Assembly: GCA_903901905.1 (NCBI GenBank)
Contig: CAIUSQ010000237.1
Location: forward strand, 1 to 6,088
Direction of reading: 5' to 3'
Source of the DNA: an uncultured Actinomycetes bacterium
GTDB lineage: Bacteria > Actinomycetota > Actinomycetes > Nanopelagicales > Nanopelagicaceae
Length of the DNA: 6,088 nucleotides
This document shows positions 1 through 5,346 of the stretch, piece by piece. The translations under genes and the position numbers were made by a program. The notes beneath the pieces are model-generated. The model searched no databases, was not told where the DNA came from, and was given only the letters and a program-made list of their open reading frames with translations. Within the stretch, counting starts at the first letter, position 1. Each line of letters begins with the position of its first letter.

Positions 1-190
1 CGTGACGTTGCAATGCGCGTGAAAAATCCGCAACGGCCATCACCGCACCTTTTAAAACACCAACGAGCAAAAGGTCTTTACCTTCGTAATCTTTCCCAAC
101 CTCAATTGCGAGCTCTTTAATTCGAGTTTGCAAGTGTTCTTCTGTAACGATTACTCGTTCGATATCGCCTTTAACTGCCTCTAGATCCAC
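1..190 (-). CDS. hpt: Hypoxanthine phosphoribosyltransferase, N-terminal part (cut by window edge)
   Basis: This cytosolic purine-salvage enzyme joins hypoxanthine (usually also guanine) to PRPP, giving IMP or GMP. Only 63 residues are visible, about a third of a typical 180-200 residue bacterial protein. The N-terminus (DIERVIVTEEHLQTRIKELA) followed by the strand and loop LLLVGVLKGAVM at residues 40-51 is typical of the family; the LKG tripeptide (46-48) is the known cis-peptide loop that contacts PRPP pyrophosphate. The start is GTG at 190-188, preceded by AGGGAG with a 4-base spacer; this ribosome site overlaps the tilS stop codon. The gap to tilS is 8 bp, so co-transcription and translational coupling are likely. 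The PRPP-binding motif and catalytic Asp lie outside the window. The tilS-hpt order (often followed by ftsH) is common in Actinobacteria and supports the call. Confidence 0.93.
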   Translation of the reverse strand, partial: MDLEAVKGDIERVIVTEEHLQTRIKELAIEVGKDYEGKDLLLVGVLKGAVMAVADFSRALQRH

Positions 191-198
191 GGTTCTCC

Positions 199-1161
199 CT
201 ATGGTCGCTGCGTTGAGAGCGAAAGTCTGCCCGAAATTCTCTCAACCTTCACACCGCCAGGAAGATTTGAAGCTCCTTGGCCGCTCCAGGCCGAGATTAG
301 CGCCTCAATCACGCTCACATGCTCGGCAGAAATTGAGCCAGCGGGCGCACCCTGGGCATAGATCGCGATTCTTAGAACTCTGGTTCGAATCGCTTTTGGC
401 ATCGCCTCTAAGTGGGCGCACTCTAGATCTGCCAAATCTAATTTCATAGCCTCGTGCTCTGCCCAGTGATCTAATGCATCTGCGTCGTCGCGAAGTAGAT
501 GAGAACTACGGGCAAGTGCTTCAGAGATTCCCGGACCGATAGTTTTTTCTAAAACTGGAAGAGCTTGTGTGCGTACTCGAACTCGGGCAAATTGTGAGTC
601 TTCATTCTGTGGATCTTTCCAAAAAGATAAATCTGATTCTTTGCAATAGTTCTCAGTTGTTTCGCGAGTAAGTTCTAGTAATGGACGAACATAGATTCCC
701 GTATGGGCGGCCATTCCTGAAAGTGAACGAGTTCCTGATCCTCGAGCAAGTCCCAATAAAACAGTTTCAGCTTGATCATCTTTCGTATGCCCAAGAAAAA
801 CTGCAATAGCGCTTTCACTGTTTGCAATTTCATCAAATGCTTTGTACCTTGCTGCACGGGCAGATGCCTCTAATCCGTTTTGTCTATCTACTTCAACTTT
901 TTTTACAATACACTTTAAATTCATTGCCGAAAGTTGGTTCACAGTTTTTTGCGCTTGTGTGGCAGATTTTTTTTGGAGCTGATGATCAACCGTAACTCCG
1001 ACAACATTAATTGCAAGCAGTTTGGCCTCGACTGAAAGCGCATGCGCGAGAGCAAGAGAATCGGCGCCTCCCGAAACTGCAACTAAAACTGTTTCGCCAG
1101 CCTCAAATCTTTCTAACCACGTCCGTACTGCATTACGTACTGCAGGCACGGCCATTGTCAT
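199..1161 (-). CDS. tilS: tRNA(Ile)-lysidine synthetase TilS
   Basis: TilS uses ATP and lysine to convert C34 of tRNA-Ile(CAU) to lysidine, changing its codon reading from AUG to AUA and its charging from Met to Ile; it is normally essential and cytosolic. The 320-residue protein has the N-type ATP pyrophosphatase P-loop SGGADS at 30-35, VDH at 58-60, EASARAARY at 98-106, the HTKDDQAET stretch at 125-133 with RGSGT at 140-144, and RPLL at 159-162. A DPxNxD...R..R motif at 183-197 contacts tRNA in the family. The length fits the short actinobacterial form (about 320 residues) rather than the 430-residue E. coli form with an extra C-terminal domain. ATG at 1161 follows the upstream stop by 20 bp with no Shine-Dalgarno; ATG at 1155 (Met3) is an alternative. 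A TATTGT box six bases upstream suggests a leaderless transcript in addition to read-through. Confidence 0.97.
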   Translation of the reverse strand: MTMAVPAVRNAVRTWLERFEAGETVLVAVSGGADSLALAHALSVEAKLLAINVVGVTVDHQLQKKSATQAQKTVNQLSAMNLKCIVKKVEVDRQNGLEASARAARYKAFDEIANSESAIAVFLGHTKDDQAETVLLGLARGSGTRSLSGMAAHTGIYVRPLLELTRETTENYCKESDLSFWKDPQNEDSQFARVRVRTQALPVLEKTIGPGISEALARSSHLLRDDADALDHWAEHEAMKLDLADLECAHLEAMPKAIRTRVLRIAIYAQGAPAGSISAEHVSVIEALISAWSGQGASNLPGGVKVERISGRLSLSTQRP

Positions 1162-1167
1162 GGCTTA

Positions 1168-1173
1168 ACAATA
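1168..1173 (-). promoter_or_regulatory. Candidate -10 box for leaderless tilS
   Basis: On the minus strand TATTGT is followed by TAAGCC and then the tilS ATG, placing the expected transcription start on the A of the start codon. The 20-bp gap after the preceding gene has no purine-rich ribosome site. No -35 element is recognisable 16-18 bp upstream, which is common for actinobacterial sigma-70 promoters. The spacing is seen directly; promoter activity is inferred. Confidence 0.4.
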
Positions 1174-1181
1174 GTGGTGCT

Positions 1182-2381
1182 TTAGACTCGGCCTCCAAAT
1201 GGCATCAAGCCTTTAATGCTGTACATATTGGAGTAAAGCAAACCGCGATCTTTAGAATTTGCCTCCCAAATCATGCCATTGCCCGCATAAATTGCTATGT
1301 GGTGGATTGTAGAAACCGAACCCTTATATGAGTAGAACAAAAGATCTCCAGGAACAAGCTCTTTTAGGGAAACATGCATCGTATAGGTTGAATAAAGGGC
1401 GGAGTTTAATCGATCCCAGTTTGGCCAACCTAAGCCTGCTGATTTATATGCTGCATATACAAGTCCAGAACAATCAAAAGTACTTGGTCCTTCGCTTCCC
1501 CAAACATATGGCTTGCGTGCAAGTACCTGTTTTTCTGCAAATGCAACAGCTTTATCTCGTTGTGCTTGTGTTGTTCTACTTGTTGCGCGCCCCTTAAAGC
1601 CTAAATCACTCCAAACACTTCGTTGGCCACCTGTTTGAGCGGCGGTATTTGCCTGGCTTTCTTCAAGTAAGGCTAACTGTCTTTGTTGTTCTAATGTTGT
1701 TCTTACTTTGCGCGCACTATTTAATTGACGCATTAGCTCGTCTTGAACTTTTTGTAGTTTTGCTACTTCTTTTGCTTGTTCTTCCTTAGCATCATCTGCA
1801 ACTTTTTTGGCAGCGGCTACTTTTGTAGTAGCGACAACTTGTGCTGCTTTTGCATCATCTGCAGCTTTTTTGGCCTTAATCGCTGCAGCCTCTGCAACTT
1901 TAAATCTTTCAAGTGCGACCGAATTCTGTGCACCTAAGGTTCCAAGAGTTGAAATTTGATCTATTAAGTCTTGCGGACCATTAGAGCTAAGAAGCGGTGC
2001 AATATCACTCATGTTCCCACCAAGAATGTAGGCGTTGGCAGCTAAGCGTCCGATTGTTTTATGGGCATCATTAACTGATGCAGCGGTTTCGGCTGCATGC
2101 TTTGCCGCAGTATTTGCCATAGCTGTTGCAACTGCAAGCTCTTCTTGAGCTTTTCGATATAGCAATGCAGCTGCATTAGCCTTGGCGGTAAGTGTGCGAA
2201 GATTCTGAGTTGCTTCAGCAAGTTTTTTAGCCTGAGCATCGGCGATTTTCTTTTTCTCTGCTTCTACTTTTTTTGCTGCTTCAATTTCAGCAAGTGTTGG
2301 TTTTGGAGCCGCGAGAGCTGGAACCGACGAGATCGACAGCCCCAAAATTGCAGCGAGTGAAATCGCCTTTAACTTCTTCAC
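1182..2381 (-). CDS. Secreted coiled-coil NlpC/P60 peptidoglycan endopeptidase (RipA-like)
   Basis: This is probably a cell-wall hydrolase that cuts the stem peptide, as RipA-type enzymes do between D-Glu and the diamino acid at daughter-cell separation. The 399-residue protein starts with a Sec signal peptide (KK near the N-terminus, hydrophobic core 6-20, likely cleavage after ALA at 24 or A25). A long Ala/Lys/Glu-rich coiled coil follows at about 28-245, broken near 118-150 by a Gly/Ser-containing stretch; in RipA and PcsB a similar region masks the active site or binds a partner. After a linker comes the NlpC/P60 domain at about 272-399: YVWG 292-295, DCSG 303-306 with nucleophile C304, PGDLLFY 344-350, HIAIY with H361, and E373 matching the Cys-His-Glu triad known for RipA. 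The GTG start at 2381 has GAAAGG six bases upstream. It sits directly upstream of tilS. The exact bond cut and any activator are unknown. Confidence 0.9.
   Translation of the reverse strand: MKKLKAISLAAILGLSISSVPALAAPKPTLAEIEAAKKVEAEKKKIADAQAKKLAEATQNLRTLTAKANAAALLYRKAQEELAVATAMANTAAKHAAETAASVNDAHKTIGRLAANAYILGGNMSDIAPLLSSNGPQDLIDQISTLGTLGAQNSVALERFKVAEAAAIKAKKAADDAKAAQVVATTKVAAAKKVADDAKEEQAKEVAKLQKVQDELMRQLNSARKVRTTLEQQRQLALLEESQANTAAQTGGQRSVWSDLGFKGRATSRTTQAQRDKAVAFAEKQVLARKPYVWGSEGPSTFDCSGLVYAAYKSAGLGWPNWDRLNSALYSTYTMHVSLKELVPGDLLFYSYKGSVSTIHHIAIYAGNGMIWEANSKDRGLLYSNMYSIKGLMPFGGRV
1789..1874 (-). repeat. Two 23-bp direct repeats inside the coiled coil, offset 63 bp
   Basis: Copies at 1789-1811 and 1852-1874 agree at 22 of 23 bases. 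They encode KKVADDAK (residues 192-199) and KKAADDAK (171-178). The 63-bp offset equals 21 codons, or three heptads, so the repeat keeps the coiled-coil register. It looks like a short internal duplication within the hydrolase gene rather than a mobile or regulatory repeat. Confidence 0.7.
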
Positions 2382-2403
2382 AAAAAACCTTTCGCAGGGA
2401 AGG

Positions 2404-2414
2404 TCTATAGAATA
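2404..2414 (-). promoter_or_regulatory. Possible -10 region for the NlpC/P60 gene
   Basis: The 76-bp spacer between the ABC permease stop and the hydrolase start contains overlapping minus-strand hexamers TATTCT (2409-2414) and TATAGA (2404-2409), about 22-33 bases before the GTG. No convincing -35 was found. The spacer is also AT-rich, so a chance match is quite possible; the hydrolase may simply be read from upstream. Confidence 0.25.
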
Positions 2415-2457
2415 AATGGTGAAACTTAAAATTTGATGGTTTTAAACCCTGGTGTCT

Positions 2458-3249
2458 TTAATTAGATACGTCACGGCGAACAAAAAGTATTGCAGCAACA
2501 ATCGCCCCCATACCTACATAAATTCCACCCACTGCTAAGGCGTTTTCATAAGCCAAATCTAAGGTTCCACCTGATGCGATTGCATTGAGTTGTGCCCCGG
2601 GGAGCCAATTTTGAAGTGAACCTTTAACGGCAATCAGTAAATTCTCAATAATGAGAAGCCACAAAACACCAAATGAAATTGCACTGATCGGTGAGCGCAG
2701 AAGTAAACCAAGGACCATTCCGATTATTCCAAAACCGACAACTGAGATAGTCACATTTACAAATGACGTGAAGATTGCTTCAATCCCAGCTGATGTAAAC
2801 CACAAATCAGTATTTACTTTGGCACCAGGTGCCAATACAACTGATGTGCTTATTCCAATTATTGCTGCCAAGATGATCATGACAAAAGCAAAAATTTTCA
2901 TAGCAATCAATTTGCCAATCAGGATTCTTAGCCGACCTGGTTGGCGAATCAATAGATTACGCAAAGTTCCATATGTATATTCCTGTGCTGTTTGGGCAGC
3001 GAAAACACAAAGGGCAATTATTCCTAGAAATCCTCCAGTGCTTGCAAAGCCTTGAACTCCACCTGTTGCAAGTCCCAAAACTTCACGCCCTACAACCTGT
3101 CCACGATCAGAGTTACCTTGTGGTGAATCAATTAAAAGAAATAGAAGCGCAGAAAAAAGACCGCTAAAAAATACAACCGCAGCCATCGTTCCCAAAAATA
3201 AAGTAGGTCGACGGAGTTTTCGGAGCTCAGCTGAAACAACATTAAACAC
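2458..3249 (-). CDS. ABC-2 type transporter permease
   Basis: This is the membrane half of an ABC exporter, working with the ATPase encoded just upstream. The 263-residue protein has about six hydrophobic segments, near 18-40, 73-90, 113-139, 165-184, 188-207 and 238-257. The N-terminus has the typical ABC-2 start (xAELRKLRRP, residues 6-15), and the cytoplasmic loop EYTYGTLRNLL (90-100) followed by QPGR is the conserved EYxxGTLR signature of this permease group. The GTG start at 3249 shares one base with the ATPase stop (TAGTG), and GGGGAT about five bases before it lies in the end of the ATPase gene, so the two are translationally coupled. The substrate cannot be told from sequence; relatives include bacitracin, sodium and lipid exporters. 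Confidence 0.88.
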   Translation of the reverse strand: MFNVVSAELRKLRRPTLFLGTMAAVVFFSGLFSALLFLLIDSPQGNSDRGQVVGREVLGLATGGVQGFASTGGFLGIIALCVFAAQTAQEYTYGTLRNLLIRQPGRLRILIGKLIAMKIFAFVMIILAAIIGISTSVVLAPGAKVNTDLWFTSAGIEAIFTSFVNVTISVVGFGIIGMVLGLLLRSPISAISFGVLWLLIIENLLIAVKGSLQNWLPGAQLNAIASGGTLDLAYENALAVGGIYVGMGAIVAAILFVRRDVSN

Positions 3250-4154
3250 TACTTATCCCCTGTCATTTCAAAGAAAGTCTCTTCTAGATTTGGCAGCTGC
3301 GGAGCAAGTTGTGCCAAGGTGATTCCTGCATTAAAGGCTGCTTTGTTTAATTCCGGTGCCCAATCCATGGCAGCTAAAATATGAACTGAATCATTTCTAA
3401 TTACTGCGTGATGTCCGGCTGCTCCTGCTATTTCCACTATCTTCTGTAAATCAGAGTGCTGTAATGACTTAGCAATTATTGTTGGTTGCTGTTTTGCCAT
3501 CAATTCACCTATTGGACCAGCAAAAACTATCTCACCTTTTCTCAGCATTACTATGTGATCGCTGATGATCTCCAGTTCTGAAAGTAGATGTGAAGAAACA
3601 AAGACAGTTGTGCCTTCATTAGCTAAGTCACGTAACAATGCTCGAATCTCTTGAATACCTTCAGGATCTAAACCATTCGTTGGTTCATCAAGCATTAGAA
3701 GTTTCGGTTCAGGAAGCAGCGCTGCAGCGATACCTAAACGTTGTTTCATACCTAACGAATATGTTTTGTATTTTGATTTACCACGATCACCCAAGCCAAC
3801 TTTTTCTAATAAAATTTGAACTCGCTCTGTTGGAAACCCGCCAAGTTTTGCAAGTACCATTAAGTTTTCATGGCCCGATAAGGCTGGATAAAAAGCCGGT
3901 CCTTCGATCATTGCACCCACGCGACTTAAATATTTTTCTGGGTGATTTATTGGCTCACCAAGTATGTGACCTTCACCTGTTGTTGGAGTAATAAGACCAA
4001 GAAGCATTCTCATTGTTGTCGTCTTGCCAGATCCATTGGGTCCAACAAATCCACACACTGTGCCCATTGGGACCTCAAAATTGATATGAGAGACGGCTAA
4101 GCGATTGTCGTACTTTTTCGATAAGTCACGAACGGAGATTGCTGTGCTAGTCAT
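3249..4154 (-). CDS. ABC transporter ATP-binding protein, BcrA/NatA/DrrA type
   Basis: This cytosolic nucleotide-binding subunit powers the partner permease. The 301-residue protein has Walker A GPNGSGKTT at 38-46, ABC signature YSLGMKQR at 132-139, Walker B LLMLDEP at 152-158 with D-loop GLDPEG at 161-166, and switch His189 in SSHLLSE. The Q-loop region reads MIEGPAFYP (82-90) with Glu where classical ABC ATPases have Gln; this substitution is usual in the BcrA subfamily. The C-terminus ends EETFFEMTGD (290-299), also typical of that group, after a poorly conserved extension of about 80 residues. ATG at 4154 has AGGA only three bases upstream, a tight spacing; no in-frame start lies closely upstream. 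The 123-bp gap to ctaB suggests its own promoter or read-through. Export is likely and the substrate unknown. Confidence 0.92.
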   Translation of the reverse strand: MTSTAISVRDLSKKYDNRLAVSHINFEVPMGTVCGFVGPNGSGKTTTMRMLLGLITPTTGEGHILGEPINHPEKYLSRVGAMIEGPAFYPALSGHENLMVLAKLGGFPTERVQILLEKVGLGDRGKSKYKTYSLGMKQRLGIAAALLPEPKLLMLDEPTNGLDPEGIQEIRALLRDLANEGTTVFVSSHLLSELEIISDHIVMLRKGEIVFAGPIGELMAKQQPTIIAKSLQHSDLQKIVEIAGAAGHHAVIRNDSVHILAAMDWAPELNKAAFNAGITLAQLAPQLPNLEETFFEMTGDK

Positions 4155-4277
4155 GGATCCTACTCTGCCACATTTAAGCCCTGAGTAAACAACCTTGGGG
4201 ATAGCAAGTCATCAGTTCCACGACTTTCTGTCGGCTTAGAACACTCAAGAGATTTAATAATAGCTTTCGGCTAGGCG
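4155..4277 (-). other. Spacer between ctaB and the ABC ATPase
   Basis: This 123-bp stretch is non-coding. Reading toward the ATPase, it begins with a small hairpin after the ctaB stop (TAGC-CGAAA-GCTA, 4261-4273) followed by TTATTAAAT rather than a T-run, so it is at best a weak terminator. A second 4-bp hairpin (CGAC-AGAAA-GTCG) lies at 4221-4233. I could not define a convincing -35/-10 pair, though the gap is long enough for a promoter. Confidence 0.5.
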
Positions 4278-5147
4278 TTAGCTAAGTAGTTGAGCAATAA
4301 CTAGAACTACTGAAAAAAGACTCAAATATGTGATTGACCATTGAAATATTTTTCCCGCCACCTTTGCATAATCTGGTGATCCATCTTTCAATTGCAGTAG
4401 CTGAATTGCAAAAACTATTCCCAAAAGGATTGTAATCGCCATTGACCATATCGGAAGCGAGGCAAGGCTAATCAGTGCAATTGATGAAGAAATCATCAAA
4501 ATTGTGTGCAGCCACATTTGCCGGCGAACATTACTTTTTGTTGCTACTACCGGCAGCATGGGTGTTCCTGCCAATGCATAGTCATCTTTGTACTTAATTG
4601 CCAGTGACCAAAAATGAGGTGGGGTCCAAAAAAAGATTACCAAGAAGAAGGCCCAGGCGGTTGGAGAAAGTGAGTTGGTAACTGCGGCCCATCCAATTAG
4701 TACGGGCATACAGCCGGCTGCTCCACCCCAAACAATATTTTGAGAAGTGCGTTGTTTAAGAGCCATCGTATAAACAAGAACATAGAAAACAATTGCGATT
4801 AAGGCAAGAAGCGTTGCAAGTTCTGTCGTGAAGTTCCAAAATAAAACTAGAGATAGAAAGCCAATAAAAGTGGCAAAAGCCGTTGCCTGGAATTTTGTAA
4901 TCAAGCCAGTAACAAGTGGGCGTTTAGAAGTTCTCTCCATTAACTTATCGAGATCACTTTCTATAACCATATTGAAAGCATTCGCACTCCCAGCTGCAAG
5001 TGTGCCTGCAACAATTGTTGCCAAAGTTAATCCGAAACTAGGTAAACCTTTTTCGGCCAAAACCATGGCTGGTAAAGTGGAAACCAATAGGAGTTCAACG
5101 ACCCTAAGTTTCATCAGGTCTATGTAGGCTTTAATGGTTGAACTCAC
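4278..5147 (-). CDS. ctaB: Protoheme IX farnesyltransferase (heme O synthase)
   Basis: This polytopic membrane enzyme of the UbiA prenyltransferase family transfers a farnesyl group from FPP to heme b, making heme O, the precursor of heme A for aa3-type cytochrome oxidase. The 289-residue protein opens with IKAYIDLMKLRVVELLL (5-21), the usual CtaB N-terminus. The first Asp-rich motif with its flank NMVIESDLDKLMERTSKRPL occupies 59-78 (D65, D67, R77), and the second motif YKDDYALAGTPMLPV lies at 186-200. FFWTPPHFW at 172-180 is also diagnostic. About eight or nine hydrophobic segments fit the nine-helix UbiA fold. The start is GTG at 5147: an in-frame TAA lies four codons upstream and no other start precedes the conserved N-terminus. 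GGAAG abuts the GTG too closely for a normal ribosome site, and TAAACT six bases upstream suggests leaderless expression. In many Actinobacteria ctaB sits near tkt and ctaA; neither is visible here. Confidence 0.96.
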   Translation of the reverse strand: MSSTIKAYIDLMKLRVVELLLVSTLPAMVLAEKGLPSFGLTLATIVAGTLAAGSANAFNMVIESDLDKLMERTSKRPLVTGLITKFQATAFATFIGFLSLVLFWNFTTELATLLALIAIVFYVLVYTMALKQRTSQNIVWGGAAGCMPVLIGWAAVTNSLSPTAWAFFLVIFFWTPPHFWSLAIKYKDDYALAGTPMLPVVATKSNVRRQMWLHTILMISSSIALISLASLPIWSMAITILLGIVFAIQLLQLKDGSPDYAKVAGKIFQWSITYLSLFSVVLVIAQLLS

Positions 5148-5153
5148 CTTCCG

Positions 5154-5159
5154 AGTTTA
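5154..5159 (-). promoter_or_regulatory. Candidate -10 box for leaderless ctaB
   Basis: On the minus strand TAAACT is followed by CGGAAG and then the ctaB GTG. A TANNNT hexamer six bases before the start codon is the spacing expected when transcription begins at the first base of the codon. No good -35 lies 16-18 bp upstream. Function is inferred. Confidence 0.4.
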
Positions 5160-5297
5160 CTCAACCTTTTTGGTGGGTTCTCCTCACTTATTCTCAATTT
5201 ACCTAATTTGCCGAGTTATGTTGCTCTCAATCTAGCTATCGATTTCCTATTTGACCCTGATTGCCAAAGGCGAAAATGAAAAATAGTAGTGACTCAA
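5160..5297 (+). repeat. Four spaced CTCAA elements (starts 5160, 5193, 5226, 5293)
   Basis: The elements read ACTCAACC, TCTCAATT, TCTCAATC and ACTCAATT (consensus WCTCAAYY, with the five-base CTCAA core invariant). Core starts are 33, 33 and 67 bp apart, close to three and six helical turns. The rightmost copy is half of the palindrome CTCAATTGAG. The array could be a phased binding site for a regulator, but the core is short and may be coincidence. Confidence 0.3.
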
Positions 5298-5316
5298 TTG
5301 AGATTATTTCTTAGGG

Positions 5317-5331
5317 GCCTTGCCTGAAGGC
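5317..5331 (+). promoter_or_regulatory. Inverted repeat just upstream of the propeller-gene -10 box
   Basis: GCCTT and AAGGC form a perfect 5-bp stem around a GCCTG loop. It ends three bases before TAGAGT and covers the -35/spacer region, so it is placed where a repressor or activator could act. No T-run follows in either direction, which argues against a terminator. Confidence 0.25.
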
Positions 5332-5334
5332 TAG

Positions 5335-5340
5335 TAGAGT
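5335..5340 (+). promoter_or_regulatory. Candidate -10 box for leaderless propeller gene
   Basis: TAGAGT is followed by TCTTGT and then ATG at 5347. No Shine-Dalgarno lies between, and the six-base gap matches the arrangement at tilS and ctaB. A -35 hexamer is not recognisable. Confidence 0.4.
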
Positions 5341-5346
5341 TCTTGT

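Larger units (their letters stand above)
5148..5346. promoter_or_regulatory. Divergent promoter region between ctaB and the beta-propeller gene
   Basis: This 199-bp AT-rich spacer must hold the start signals for both divergent genes. It contains the candidate -10 boxes listed separately, a perfect 10-bp palindrome CTCAATTGAG (5293-5302), an inverted repeat GCCTT-GCCTG-AAGGC (5317-5331) and four CTCAA elements at 5160, 5193, 5226 and 5293. No open frame with a coding signature was found within it. Operator function for any of these elements is inference. Confidence 0.6.

Noticed and set aside
967..974. A8 run (minus strand) within tilS, with an A7 run at 898-904, as possible programmed frameshift or slippage sites
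   Set aside because: The tilS frame is intact with all motifs in order on both sides, and no alternative frame continues into a recognisable product. AAA-AAA lysine codons in an AT-rich gene explain the runs.
2382..2457. A c-di-AMP (ydaO-type) riboswitch leader before the NlpC/P60 gene
   Set aside because: Such riboswitches often precede actinobacterial wall hydrolases, but the spacer is only 76 bp, too short for the structure, and shows no extended stems.
2651..3055. Plus-strand open frames opposite the ABC, NlpC/P60 and ctaB genes (such as 2651-3055, 3638-3991, 4828-5127)
   Set aside because: Each lies antisense to a gene with clear family motifs, and the translations show no recognisable domain, so they are shadows.
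4261..4273. Terminator after ctaB (TAGC-CGAAA-GCTA)
   Set aside because: The stem is only 4 bp with two AT pairs, and no T-run follows in the direction of transcription.
199..5147. Signs of a mobile island, CRISPR or defence system
   Set aside because: No integrase, transposase, regular spaced repeats, tRNA-linked att site or toxin-antitoxin pair was seen; all complete minus-strand genes belong to common chromosomal families.
5144..5164. A six-codon leader peptide (TTG AGT AAA CTC GGA AGG TGA on the minus strand) whose stop overlaps the ctaB GTG
   Set aside because: The same bases make up the TAAACT box and its spacer, so with a leaderless start the mini-frame would not be transcribed. It has no own ribosome site at good spacing and a frame this short is expected by chance.
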